NCBI RefSeq assembly: GCF_018618415.1
Contig: NZ_JACSMA010000003.1
Coordinates: 124,001-188,000, forward strand
Origin: Exiguobacterium sp. s146
GTDB lineage: Bacteria > Bacillota > Bacilli > Exiguobacteriales > Exiguobacteriaceae
DNA: 64,000 nt
Direction: 5' to 3'
Made by a program: the position numbers and the translations under genes. Each line of letters begins with the position of its first letter. The first letter of the stretch is position 1. Positions 42,370 through 52,805 of this stretch are shown one piece after another. The notes below the pieces were generated by a model. The model was not told where the DNA came from and did no database searches. It saw nothing but the letters and a program-made list of their open reading frames with translations.

Positions 42370-42804
42370 GTGACCCGTACCGAACATCAAGAAGCTACAC
42401 GGATTTTACAACATTTATTTAACGCGTCTTCCTTCGTCGGCATCGATTTCGGTTCCGGCCCAAACCATCACCTACTCTACTTTAAACGAGACGGCAACGA
42501 GTCATGGCTTTCGATTGAAGGACCCTGGTACGTCCATGCATCGGGTCCGTCGTTCAACGAAGATGAACAACTCCATCACCTTGTCGGACTGCGACGTGAA
42601 CGCGTCCGCTCCATCCGTTTAACGGAAGACAACCCCAACCTTGAATTAACATTTGAATCCGGATCGGTCCTGTTCGTGAACGGCTATCATGAGCAATATG
42701 AGAGTTGGCAGGCCGGGGACGCCCGCCCGCTCGGAGGCGAGCACTTTTTACTCGTCGCCATGCCTCAAGGAGACTTGGCCGTCTTCGCGGAAGAGGACGT
42801 CTGA
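42370..42804 (+). CDS. Unrecognised 144-residue protein
   Basis: 144 residues from a GTG at 42370, chosen because GAGGTGG lies 4-5 bases upstream; the ATGs at 42331/42334 have no ribosome-binding site. The protein is soluble with a beta-rich middle (FVGIDFGSGPNHHLLYFKRDG, WLSIEGPWYV, LELTFESGSVLFVNGYHEQYESWQ). This resembles small fold proteins that read out as paired sheets, but I know no family. A 30-residue membrane protein begins inside its stop codon (TGATG), so the two are translated together. Confidence 0.7.
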   Translation: MTRTEHQEATRILQHLFNASSFVGIDFGSGPNHHLLYFKRDGNESWLSIEGPWYVHASGPSFNEDEQLHHLVGLRRERVRSIRLTEDNPNLELTFESGSVLFVNGYHEQYESWQAGDARPLGGEHFLLVAMPQGDLAVFAEEDV

Positions 42805-42896
42805 TGGCAGCCTGGGCGGAGATTCTCACGTATATGTTGATTGCCGGTGGCGTCAGCCTCGCCATTATCGCTTTGCGCAAAGTAACGAAGTCATAG
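42804..42896 (+). CDS. 30-residue single-span membrane protein
   Basis: MAAWAEILTYMLIAGGVSLA then IIALRKVTKS: one hydrophobic helix with a basic C-terminus. The ATG shares its A with the upstream TGA and has GAAGAGGA 6 bases before it, inside the upstream gene. Its TAG stop is the left edge of a palindromic terminator. The protein would be missed by usual length cut-offs; function unknown. Confidence 0.65.
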   Translation: MAAWAEILTYMLIAGGVSLAIIALRKVTKS

Positions 42897-42925
42897 AAAA
42901 AGAGCGGCCGCGGCCGCTCTTTTTC

Positions 42926-42928
<3 letters not shown>
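42894..42928. terminator. Bidirectional palindromic terminator before bglH
   Basis: A perfect 32-base palindrome (42895-42926) centred on CCGCGG with A/T-run ends, shared by convergent genes; both stop codons touch it. Confidence 0.92.
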
Positions 42929-46252
<3,324 letters not shown>

Positions 46253-46267
46253 TCATGGGTTTAGTAA

Positions 46268-46339
46268 AAAAGAAAAACCTAAATGAACGCACACAAATGT
46301 GTCGTCATTTAGGTTTGGCCTGCTTGATCAGTAACCATC
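46268..46339 (-). promoter_or_regulatory. LicT antiterminator (RAT) and terminator before bglP
   Basis: Minus strand: GGTTACTGATCAAGCAGGCC followed by AAACCT (RAT, 46339-46311), overlapping a terminator with 12 bp arms AAACCTAAATGA/TCATTTAGGTTT (46275-46316) and a T-run. This is the classic mutually exclusive RAT/terminator layout. Confidence 0.9.
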
Positions 46340-46340
46340 C

Positions 46341-47192
46341 TTAGGATCGTCGTTCCTTCATTAAGTTTTCGATATGAATCATCATATACAGCCGTTCATC
46401 GGTCGAGACCTCGTAATTGTATTTCGTCGCGATCAGACCGGCGATTTTCTCGACACAGTCATAGGCTTCCGGATAGCGCAACTTCACCATCTCGAACAGC
46501 GTCTCATCGCCACCCGGCTTGATTTTCTCGCCTGAGGCGAGGCGTTGGACGAAATACTTCAAATGGGTTAAAAACCGGGCGTAGGCGTAAGATTCTTCAT
46601 CCAAGTCGACTTGAAAATGGTACGTGATGATGGTGAGGATCGCTTGTGTGGCCCGTGTCATCTCGGTGACGAGATGTAAGTTCTCGCCCTTCGCGCCCGA
46701 CATCGTCGCATTGACGAGATGGAGCGCGATAGCGACCGCCTCATCCTCATCCAACTTGACGTCATGCCGTTCGTTGATGAGGGCGACCGCTTCTTTCCCG
46801 ATGGTAAACTCGGGTCCGTAAAACCGTTTGACTTCCCAAACGAGCGGGTTGCGGATCATGATTCCCTCGCGATACCGACTGAGCGCGAAATGGATGTGGT
46901 CGGCGAGCGTCACGTAAAGCGAGTCATGGACCGCTTTATCGAGCCGTGTCTCGGCGAGTTTGACGATTTCTTTGACCGTATCCATCTCGGCGGCCGGCAT
47001 CTCATTCAAAAAATGGACGAATCGTTCGTGGCTCTCTTTACTCTCGAGCGTAAAGACCTTTTCAATCCGCGCTTGATCAATCGCATCGCCCGGACGCTTT
47101 TGAAACGCGATTCCCCGTCCCATCACGACTTGCTCTTGACCGTTCGCTTGAATGGCCACGACGTTGTTGTTGAACACTTTTGAAATGTGCAT
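46341..47192 (-). CDS. licT: BglG-family transcriptional antiterminator LicT
   Basis: 283 residues. RNA-binding CAT domain (1-55, ISKVFNNNVVAIQ), PRD1 with His99 and His158, PRD2 with His210 and a final His in MMIHIENL. When active it binds the RAT hairpin and prevents termination; EII and HPr phosphorylate the PRD histidines to report substrate and carbon state. It is transcribed with bglP and bglH, and one RAT/terminator lies upstream of licT itself, so it controls its own synthesis as well. Confidence 0.94.
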   Translation of the reverse strand: MHISKVFNNNVVAIQANGQEQVVMGRGIAFQKRPGDAIDQARIEKVFTLESKESHERFVHFLNEMPAAEMDTVKEIVKLAETRLDKAVHDSLYVTLADHIHFALSRYREGIMIRNPLVWEVKRFYGPEFTIGKEAVALINERHDVKLDEDEAVAIALHLVNATMSGAKGENLHLVTEMTRATQAILTIITYHFQVDLDEESYAYARFLTHLKYFVQRLASGEKIKPGGDETLFEMVKLRYPEAYDCVEKIAGLIATKYNYEVSTDERLYMMIHIENLMKERRS

Positions 47193-47227
47193 GGAATCAA
47201 TTCACCTCCGCTCAAGTTCGAGTGAAA

Positions 47228-47313
47228 AGAAAAAAACCTAAATTCACACCGGTCCCCAACATTGGATGATCGGCATCAATTTAGGTTTTGCCTGCATGAC
47301 CAGTAACAATCCC
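47228..47313 (-). promoter_or_regulatory. RAT and terminator upstream of licT
   Basis: Minus strand GGGATTGTTACTGGTCATGC then AGGCAAAACC (47313-47284), overlapping terminator arms AAACCTAAATT/AATTTAGGTTT (47234-47288) and a T-run. Confidence 0.9.
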
Positions 47314-47340
47314 AAAGTGGATTTTCTTCTTCTCGCTACT

Positions 47341-47390
47341 AGCATACTCCCTTGAAATCTTGACGTCAATACAAAAATAAAACGCTTACA
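47341..47390 (-). promoter_or_regulatory. Promoter of the licT-bglP-bglH operon with cre-like site
   Basis: Minus-strand TTGACG (47369-47364), 17 bases, TATGCT (47346-47341). TGTAAGCGTTTTAT just upstream (47390-47377) matches the cre consensus except its last two bases; it could instead be the T-rich end of the preceding gene's terminator. Confidence 0.65.
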
Positions 47391-47401
47391 CCGTGACCGT
47401 T

Positions 47402-48151
47402 TTACTCGAACAGAATGCGTTGCATCCGCTCCGGCGCCGCGAGAAAGTCTCGCATGACGCGAACATGCTCGAGTTCGTCGAACGTCGTCGGTTGGAGTGC
47501 TGTCTCGACTTGCAGGATGGCAGCATCAGGATATGACATGAGGATCGGCGAATGGGTCGCGATAATAAACTGACTGCCTGATTGGACGAGTTCATGCATC
47601 CGTGCGAGCATCGTCAACTGACGCATCGGGGATAAGGCGGCCTCGGGCTCATCTAACACGTACAGCCCATCGTCACGGAAGCGATGGAGCATGAGCGACA
47701 AAAACGCCTCGCCGTGCGACTGTTCATGGAGCGACCGTCCGCCGTATGACGCATAAAATCGTTCCGGGTCGGGAGACGTCCGTGCAATCTCATCGACATA
47801 ACTGGATAGCTGATAGGCCGTTTCGGCTCGGAGAAAAAAACCGTCTTTCGGCCGATAAGGGCCTCGGATTGGACGGAGCGCCTCGAACAACGGGCTATGT
47901 GTCGACTCGGTCTCAAAACGGAACGACATGGCTCCCCCTTCCGGATTAAATCCGGCGGCGATCGCCAGTCCTTCAATCAACGTCGACTTGCCACTCCCGT
48001 TCTCACCGACGAGAAACGTGACCGGCTTCGTCAACGTCAGCTCGTCAAACCCATCGAAAATCGGCAAAGCGAATGGATAGCCCGGTGTCTCGATGCGACC
48101 TCGCTCAAGACGTACGCCTCGTAAAAACAGATTCATATCGATTCGATTCAA
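47402..48151 (-). CDS. AAA/SMC-like predicted ATPase
   Basis: 249 residues. Walker A VGENGSGKST (about 45-54), an ABC-signature-like HEQSHGEAFLSLM and Walker B LYVLDEPEAALSP, ending with ATHSPILMSYPDA. This is the soluble ABC-ATPase group related to RecF/SMC heads (COG3910 type), not a transporter. Targets are unknown. No in-frame ATG is well placed; a TTG at 48151 has AGGAGG 9 bases upstream and is my choice. The gene stands alone. Confidence 0.78.
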   Translation of the reverse strand: MNRIDMNLFLRGVRLERGRIETPGYPFALPIFDGFDELTLTKPVTFLVGENGSGKSTLIEGLAIAAGFNPEGGAMSFRFETESTHSPLFEALRPIRGPYRPKDGFFLRAETAYQLSSYVDEIARTSPDPERFYASYGGRSLHEQSHGEAFLSLMLHRFRDDGLYVLDEPEAALSPMRQLTMLARMHELVQSGSQFIIATHSPILMSYPDAAILQVETALQPTTFDELEHVRVMRDFLAAPERMQRILFE

Positions 48152-48250
48152 TCCGTCATCCCTCCTCATTTTTATCCGTCAGATGGTCTCTTGTACACCC
48201 ATCTAAGATGAGTGTATCAAACTTTTCGTCCTCTCTCCTTCTTGATTGGC

Positions 48251-48281
48251 AAACAGGCAACCGGGAACGGTTGCCTGTTTA
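48251..48281 (-). terminator. Terminator of the ZIP-like gene
   Basis: 12 bp stem AAACAGGCAACC/GGTTGCCTGTTT with a 6-base loop; the stop codon at 48279 lies in its right arm. Confidence 0.7.
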
Positions 48282-48986
48282 AATGGCCAGTAACAGTAAC
48301 GCATAACCGATGAGCCCGACCGCAAACGCCCGAAAACTGCTGTCCCGTTCTTCCGGCAATTCTTCTTTCATGACGTTCAAAATGATGCCCCCGGCCAAGA
48401 ACGCGACGATCATCGACAGCGTCACTTCATGGAGCGCTGAAAATGCGCCGACGCCCCACCCGGCAAGCACGGCCAACGATAGCCACAATCGCCCGCGCTT
48501 GTCGTACAACTCCCGGTGGTGATGTCTCAAGCCTTGGTCGACCGTGATGAAATGAATCCCTAACGCGAGAAAATAGAGCGTCATCGCCCATGCCGTATCA
48601 AACTCGCTCTCCGCGAGCACGTAGCCGATGCTGAAGTTATAGACGACAAATAGCGCCATATGAATCCAAAACACGTTGCTGTTGCCACGTTGTTTCATTT
48701 GCGTGGCCAACCGTTCCAAGCCATAAAACACGGCCAGACCGAGCATGCTGATGACGAGGATATGATTCTCAATCGAGGCGAACAGACCGCTCTCGAGATG
48801 TCCTTCGAGTTCTTGTTGGTATTCGTTCAGTTCAGGCAAGAGATGCAAAAACACATAGGCGACGGCGACACCGCCCGCGAGTGACAAAAATCGGCTCCGC
48901 GGCGTCTCGCGCACGTGAATCAACTGGCCTGAAAAGTAATGAATCAAGGCAAATCCGATGGCGAACAACAAGCTTAACCAAAACAT
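48279..48986 (-). CDS. Polytopic membrane protein, distantly ZIP-like
   Basis: 235 residues, seven to eight membrane segments. GGVAVAYVFLHLLPELNEYQ, SALHEVTLSMIVAFLAGGIIL and an HHHRE loop are reminiscent of the ZIP metal transporter core, but the usual HSxxEG motif is not exact, so the substrate and even transport are uncertain. ATG 48986 follows GGAGGTGACTGG. No metal-regulatory site is seen upstream. Confidence 0.55.
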   Translation of the reverse strand: MFWLSLLFAIGFALIHYFSGQLIHVRETPRSRFLSLAGGVAVAYVFLHLLPELNEYQQELEGHLESGLFASIENHILVISMLGLAVFYGLERLATQMKQRGNSNVFWIHMALFVVYNFSIGYVLAESEFDTAWAMTLYFLALGIHFITVDQGLRHHHRELYDKRGRLWLSLAVLAGWGVGAFSALHEVTLSMIVAFLAGGIILNVMKEELPEERDSSFRAFAVGLIGYALLLLAI

Positions 48987-49076
48987 CCAGTCACCTCCAA
49001 CATGTTACCCGAAAGTCGACCTGTACGTGACGACTCTCGGTCCCTGTTCCTTACCCGAGTGGCCTGCTACATACTC

Positions 49077-50987
49077 TCATTCGCCTCGTTCGGCTCGTTG
49101 TCGCGCCCGAATCTCTTTCTCGACGCGACGGAGCGCCTTCTTCGAACCGCGAGCAAAGTCGTGGGCTTCTTTCCGGTCCCGGTAATCGACGAACAAGGTC
49201 TCCAGGTCATAACCCGCCGGATACAAATCGAGTGCTTTCGCCTCGCGTCGGACCCGGCGGAGCGGATGGTCGCTGAACGTGCCGTCGACGTACACGGTGA
49301 CTTGACGCAACGATTCGTCCATCGCGTAGACGAGACCGACTTGATTCGTCTCGAGCAGGCGGACCCTGTCGCCTTTATATAGAACTTGATCTGGTTCGAC
49401 GACTGGTCGGACGACGTCTTGCGTCAGCCGTGATAAATCGAGGAGCGACTGGTCGTACGTCTTGTCATGCATATAACGCGATGCCTGCTTTAAGATTTTC
49501 TCGGGCAACTTCATTTTCCGGGCAATGAATAACGCGTTGCTGTCGCCGGACTGTCCAATCAATAACCGATATTTCGGTTCGAGAGTGTCCGGGTCGAACT
49601 GCATGGCCGCGTTCATGAAGTCTGGATGCGACTCCGAATACGCCTTGATTTCGCCGTAATGCGTCGAAGCGACGACAAGACAGCCGCGTTGGTACGCCTC
49701 TTCTAAAATCGCGATAGCGAGGGCTGCCCCTTCGTTCGGCTCGGTCCCGCTTCCAATCTCATCGAATAGGAGCAACGACCGTTTTCCGGCCTTCTGCATG
49801 ATGTTCGCGACGTTATGCATATGAGCCGAGAACGTGCTGAGCGCCGACCCCATATCCTGATTGTCCCCGATGTCGACGAACACGTCGTCAAACGTCGAGA
49901 TGTCCGTATCGGGGTGCGCCGGGATGTGGAGCCCGCTCATCGTCATCAAACTGAGCAGACCGATCGTCTTCAAGACGACCGTCTTCCCGCCGGCGTTCGG
50001 TCCGGTGATGATGAGTCCACGGTACGTCTCTCCGAGCGAGAAGTCGAGGGGGACCGCCCGTTCAAGGAGCGGATGGCGGACTTGTTTCAAACGAATTTTT
50101 CCGACCCCGTTCACGCGCGGGGCGATGCCGTCAATCGTTTGACTATATTTCCCTTTCGCGAACACCATGTCGTATTGGGCGATGACGTCGAGCGTCGCTT
50201 CAATCGTCGGTAACGCTTCCGCCACCATACCGGTGAGCGTGGCGAGCACTTGATAGATTTCGACCGCTTCCTCCGTCCGTTTGACGACAAGTTCCGCGTT
50301 CAGTTTCGCCACCGCCTCCGGTTCGATGAACACGGTCGTGCCGCGGCTCGACGTGTCGACGATCGCTCCGGCGACTTTGTGTTTATACGACGCTTTGATT
50401 GGAATCGTGAACCGGTCTTGTTTCTTCGTCACAAAGCCGTCTTGAATCGCTTCCCGGTTCGCGGCGCTCTTCAAGAACTTATTCAATCGCTCCTCAATCC
50501 GTCCCTCGAGAATGTCGATTTGTTTGCGTACCCGCTTCAATTCTTTGGACGCATCGTCGACGACACGTCCTCCTCGAATCGATTGGATAATCTCTTCCTC
50601 GATGCTGCGCCACTCGCTCATCTCGCCCGCATACTGAGAGAGAAGTGGTGCAAAGAACGCCTGCTCGGCCATGAAGCGCTTCAGCTTCCGGGCTCCCCGG
50701 AAAAATTCGGCGACGGCTTCGAGTTCACTTGCCTCGAGCTGGATGCCGCGGCTGATTTTACCGATGAGCGGTTCCATATCGGATACGCCGATAAAGGGGA
50801 CATGTGACGTCGCGTCGAGAATCGCGCGTGCTTCTGACGTCTCTTGGAGCCGTTTGTTCACCGTTTGCAGATGGCTCGTCGGACGCTGGCTTCGTAACAA
50901 GTTTCGCCCGAATCCGCTGATGCAGTAACGTTCAACGTGTTGAATCAAGTCGTTATATTGTAGTTTGTCTAATGTTTGTTCATTCAT
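49077..50987 (-). CDS. MutS2-family ATPase lacking the Smr nuclease domain
   Basis: 636 residues, against about 780 for full MutS2. The core is present: Walker A GPNAGGKT (329-336), Walker B LLLFDEIGSGTEP (405-417), STHYGEIK switch region and the MutS2-type clamp with coiled coil (KELKRVRKQIDILEGRIEERLNKF). After residue 550 comes a short KOW-like segment (LYKGDRVRLLETNQVGLVYAM) and a basic tail, but no Smr domain. MutS2 proteins act on DNA junctions or collided ribosomes; this paralogue would need another nuclease or none. ATG 50987 follows GGAGACTTCCATC. A 225-base structured leader precedes it. Confidence 0.87.
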   Translation of the reverse strand: MNEQTLDKLQYNDLIQHVERYCISGFGRNLLRSQRPTSHLQTVNKRLQETSEARAILDATSHVPFIGVSDMEPLIGKISRGIQLEASELEAVAEFFRGARKLKRFMAEQAFFAPLLSQYAGEMSEWRSIEEEIIQSIRGGRVVDDASKELKRVRKQIDILEGRIEERLNKFLKSAANREAIQDGFVTKKQDRFTIPIKASYKHKVAGAIVDTSSRGTTVFIEPEAVAKLNAELVVKRTEEAVEIYQVLATLTGMVAEALPTIEATLDVIAQYDMVFAKGKYSQTIDGIAPRVNGVGKIRLKQVRHPLLERAVPLDFSLGETYRGLIITGPNAGGKTVVLKTIGLLSLMTMSGLHIPAHPDTDISTFDDVFVDIGDNQDMGSALSTFSAHMHNVANIMQKAGKRSLLLFDEIGSGTEPNEGAALAIAILEEAYQRGCLVVASTHYGEIKAYSESHPDFMNAAMQFDPDTLEPKYRLLIGQSGDSNALFIARKMKLPEKILKQASRYMHDKTYDQSLLDLSRLTQDVVRPVVEPDQVLYKGDRVRLLETNQVGLVYAMDESLRQVTVYVDGTFSDHPLRRVRREAKALDLYPAGYDLETLFVDYRDRKEAHDFARGSKKALRRVEKEIRARQRAERGE

Positions 50988-51213
50988 GATGGAAGTCTCC
51001 TTAAAAATGGGATGGAGATACCGCGCAAACAAAAAGCGTCGGCCGATGACGACCAACGCAAAAAGACAGACCGGTGTCTGGCAGTTTATGAAGGGCGGTA
51101 TCTGTAACAGAACATGAAGGCATGACAAAAACGCGTGTCATCCAACATTTTTCAGTTCGTTAGGCAGATACGACCTCACTCATTAACATGCAACACCTTT
51201 CTCATTCAGTTTC
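50988..51213 (-). ncRNA. Candidate switching leader RNA of the MutS2 paralogue
   Basis: On the minus strand CAGATAC (51104-51098) can pair either with GTATCTG upstream (51171-51165) or, as part of AGATACCGC (51103-51095), with GCGGTATCT downstream (51024-51016). TCTCC (51018-51014), sharing bases with the latter, can also pair with the GGAGA ribosome-binding site (51000-50996). Inside the 9 bp stem are hairpins CAGAC/GTCTG and CGTC/GACG; TGACA/TGTCA lies before it. No known riboswitch class is recognised. Confidence 0.4.
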
Positions 51214-51219
51214 GCCCTT

Positions 51220-51248
51220 ACTATACACCAGATTTTCGAAGAAGTAAA
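51220..51248 (-). promoter_or_regulatory. Promoter of the MutS2-paralogue gene
   Basis: Minus-strand TTTACT (51248-51243), 17 bases, TATAGT (51225-51220). It predicts a leader of about 225 bases. Confidence 0.6.
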
Positions 51249-51254
51249 ATTTCT

Positions 51255-51306
51255 AGAGAACGCTTACAAATTAGGTCTTGATATCTATACATCGGCGTGC
51301 TATCTT
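51255..51306 (+). promoter_or_regulatory. Promoter and cre site of the glucose PTS operon
   Basis: TTGATA (51278-51283), 17 bases, TATCTT (51301-51306). On the minus strand TGTAAGCGTTCTCT (51268-51255) matches the cre consensus but for one base. Confidence 0.65.
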
Positions 51307-51331
51307 GAGGGTGACGAAACGAATAATGATC

Positions 51332-51412
51332 ACATGTGACTGATTCGATCAGGCATGGGGTAAGACGAAAGGCTCACGCCACCCGTCTATACTCCATGCC
51401 TGTTTTGTTTTT
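51332..51412 (+). promoter_or_regulatory. GlcT antiterminator (RAT) and terminator
   Basis: ACATGTGACTGATTCGATCA then GGCATGGGG (51332-51360) is nearly the ptsG RAT of Bacillus. It overlaps the left arm of a terminator (AGGCATGG ... CCATGCCT, 51351-51402) followed by TGTTTTGTTTTTT. Confidence 0.9.
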
Positions 51413-51448
51413 TCACAATCATTTTTCAAGCGAAAGGATGATTCGATT

Positions 51449-51937
51449 ATGTTATTGAATAAGTGGATGAAGAGACATACACTGACACTTTATGCACCCA
51501 TGGAAGGAGACATCATTCCACTTGAGGAAGTGACCGACCCTGTCTTCAGCGAGAAGATGATGGGCGATGGGATTGCCATCAGGCCGACGAACGGAACCGT
51601 CGTCGCACCGGCCGATGGGACCATCGTCCAAGTCGCCCCGACAAAGCATGCCATCGGCCTCCGTTCGGGAGACGGAGCTGAAATTTTGATTCATGTCGGA
51701 CTGGATACGGTCGAGCTTGCGGGAAGCCCGTTCGATGTCCACGTCAAAGTCGGTGACACGGTCACGACCGGACAGCCACTCTTGACGGCCGACTTGGAAC
51801 AGATTCGGCAAGCCGGAAAAGATCCGGTCACCCCGATGGTCATCACGAACGGAGGCGCGCTGGAACAGACTTATTCGTTCCATCTAGGCGGCCCCTCGCT
51901 TCCTGGGAAGACCGTCGTCGCTCAAGCGGAACAATGA
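51449..51937 (+). CDS. crr: PTS glucose-type EIIA
   Basis: 162 residues, a free-standing EIIA-glucose domain. The phosphorylated His82 is in [12 protein letters not shown] and the partner His67 in [23 protein letters not shown] opens the domain. It passes phosphate from HPr to the EIIB part of the PtsG protein encoded two genes downstream. ATG 51449 follows AAAGGATG. In Bacillus this domain is fused to PtsG; here it is separate and the first gene of the operon. Confidence 0.92.
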   Translation: MLLNKWMKRHTLTLYAPMEGDIIPLEEVTDPVFSEKMMGDGIAIRPTNGTVVAPADGTIVQVAPTKHAIGLRSGDGAEILIHVGLDTVELAGSPFDVHVKVGDTVTTGQPLLTADLEQIRQAGKDPVTPMVITNGGALEQTYSFHLGGPSLPGKTVVAQAEQ

Positions 51938-51956
51938 CTCCTCGATAGGAGGACAC

Positions 51957-52805
51957 ATGTTAAAAATCAAAAAGATTCTAAACAACAACGCCGTCATCGT
52001 CTCGGACGAGGGTGAAGAAAAAATCGCCATCGGACCGGGCGTCGCATTCAAGAAGGCACGCAACGATATCGTCAATCCGCATAAAGTTGAAAAGTTGTTT
52101 GTCATGTCCGAGAACGATAAATTTCAACAGCTATTGACGCGGATTCCGATCGAGCACTTCACGATTTCAGAAGAAATCATCTCGCATGCCGAAAAACGGC
52201 TCGAGACGACGTTCAACGAACACATCCATATCGTCCTCACCGATCATATCTCGTTCGCCATCGAACGCGAGCAAGAAGGCATCTCGCTCCGGAACAAACT
52301 GTTGAACGAGATTAAGATTTTATATCGCAACGAGTACGAGATTGGACTATGGGCGCTGCACCTCATCGAGGACAAACTCGGCGTCAAGATGCCAAAAGAT
52401 GAGGCGGCCTTCATCGCGCTCCACATCCATACACTCAAAGTGAAGGGAGGTGATTTACGCAAGACGGTCAAACAGACGACAATCGTACGTGACATGATTC
52501 AATCGATTTCGAGACGACTCGATCTATCTATAGAAGAAGATGACTTATCCTATCAACGCTTATTAACCCATTTACGATTCGTCATGGATCGGGTCAACCA
52601 TTACGATCACCATACGATCGACGAAGATATGCTTCTCATGATTCAGACGAAGTTCTCGTCGGCCTATGCATGTGCGTCTGACGTCGCCAACGAAATGGAA
52701 GACTTATACGGCATCGTCTTGCCCGAATCAGAGCTCGGCTATATCACGCTTCACATTCAACGTCTGCAAGATCAACACCATCAAAAAGGAGGACATTCAC
52801 AATGA
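51957..52805 (+). CDS. glcT: Transcriptional antiterminator GlcT
   Basis: 282 residues. RNA-binding domain (LKIKKILNNNAVIV), PRD1 (His97, His156) and PRD2 (His205 and a final His in TLHIQRLQ). It prevents termination at the glucose-operon RAT when not phosphorylated by EII-Glc. AGGAGG precedes the ATG at 51957. Its stop overlaps the ptsG start by four bases. As it lies downstream of its own RAT, low basal read-through must supply the first molecules. Confidence 0.93.
   Translation: MLKIKKILNNNAVIVSDEGEEKIAIGPGVAFKKARNDIVNPHKVEKLFVMSENDKFQQLLTRIPIEHFTISEEIISHAEKRLETTFNEHIHIVLTDHISFAIEREQEGISLRNKLLNEIKILYRNEYEIGLWALHLIEDKLGVKMPKDEAAFIALHIHTLKVKGGDLRKTVKQTTIVRDMIQSISRRLDLSIEEDDLSYQRLLTHLRFVMDRVNHYDHHTIDEDMLLMIQTKFSSAYACASDVANEMEDLYGIVLPESELGYITLHIQRLQDQHHQKGGHSQ

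Noticed and set aside
51011-51025. GGATGG...ACCGCG string resembling the T-box end motif
   Set aside because: It is on the plus strand, does not match the AGGGTGGNACCGCG spacing, and no aminoacyl-tRNA synthetase or amino-acid gene follows.
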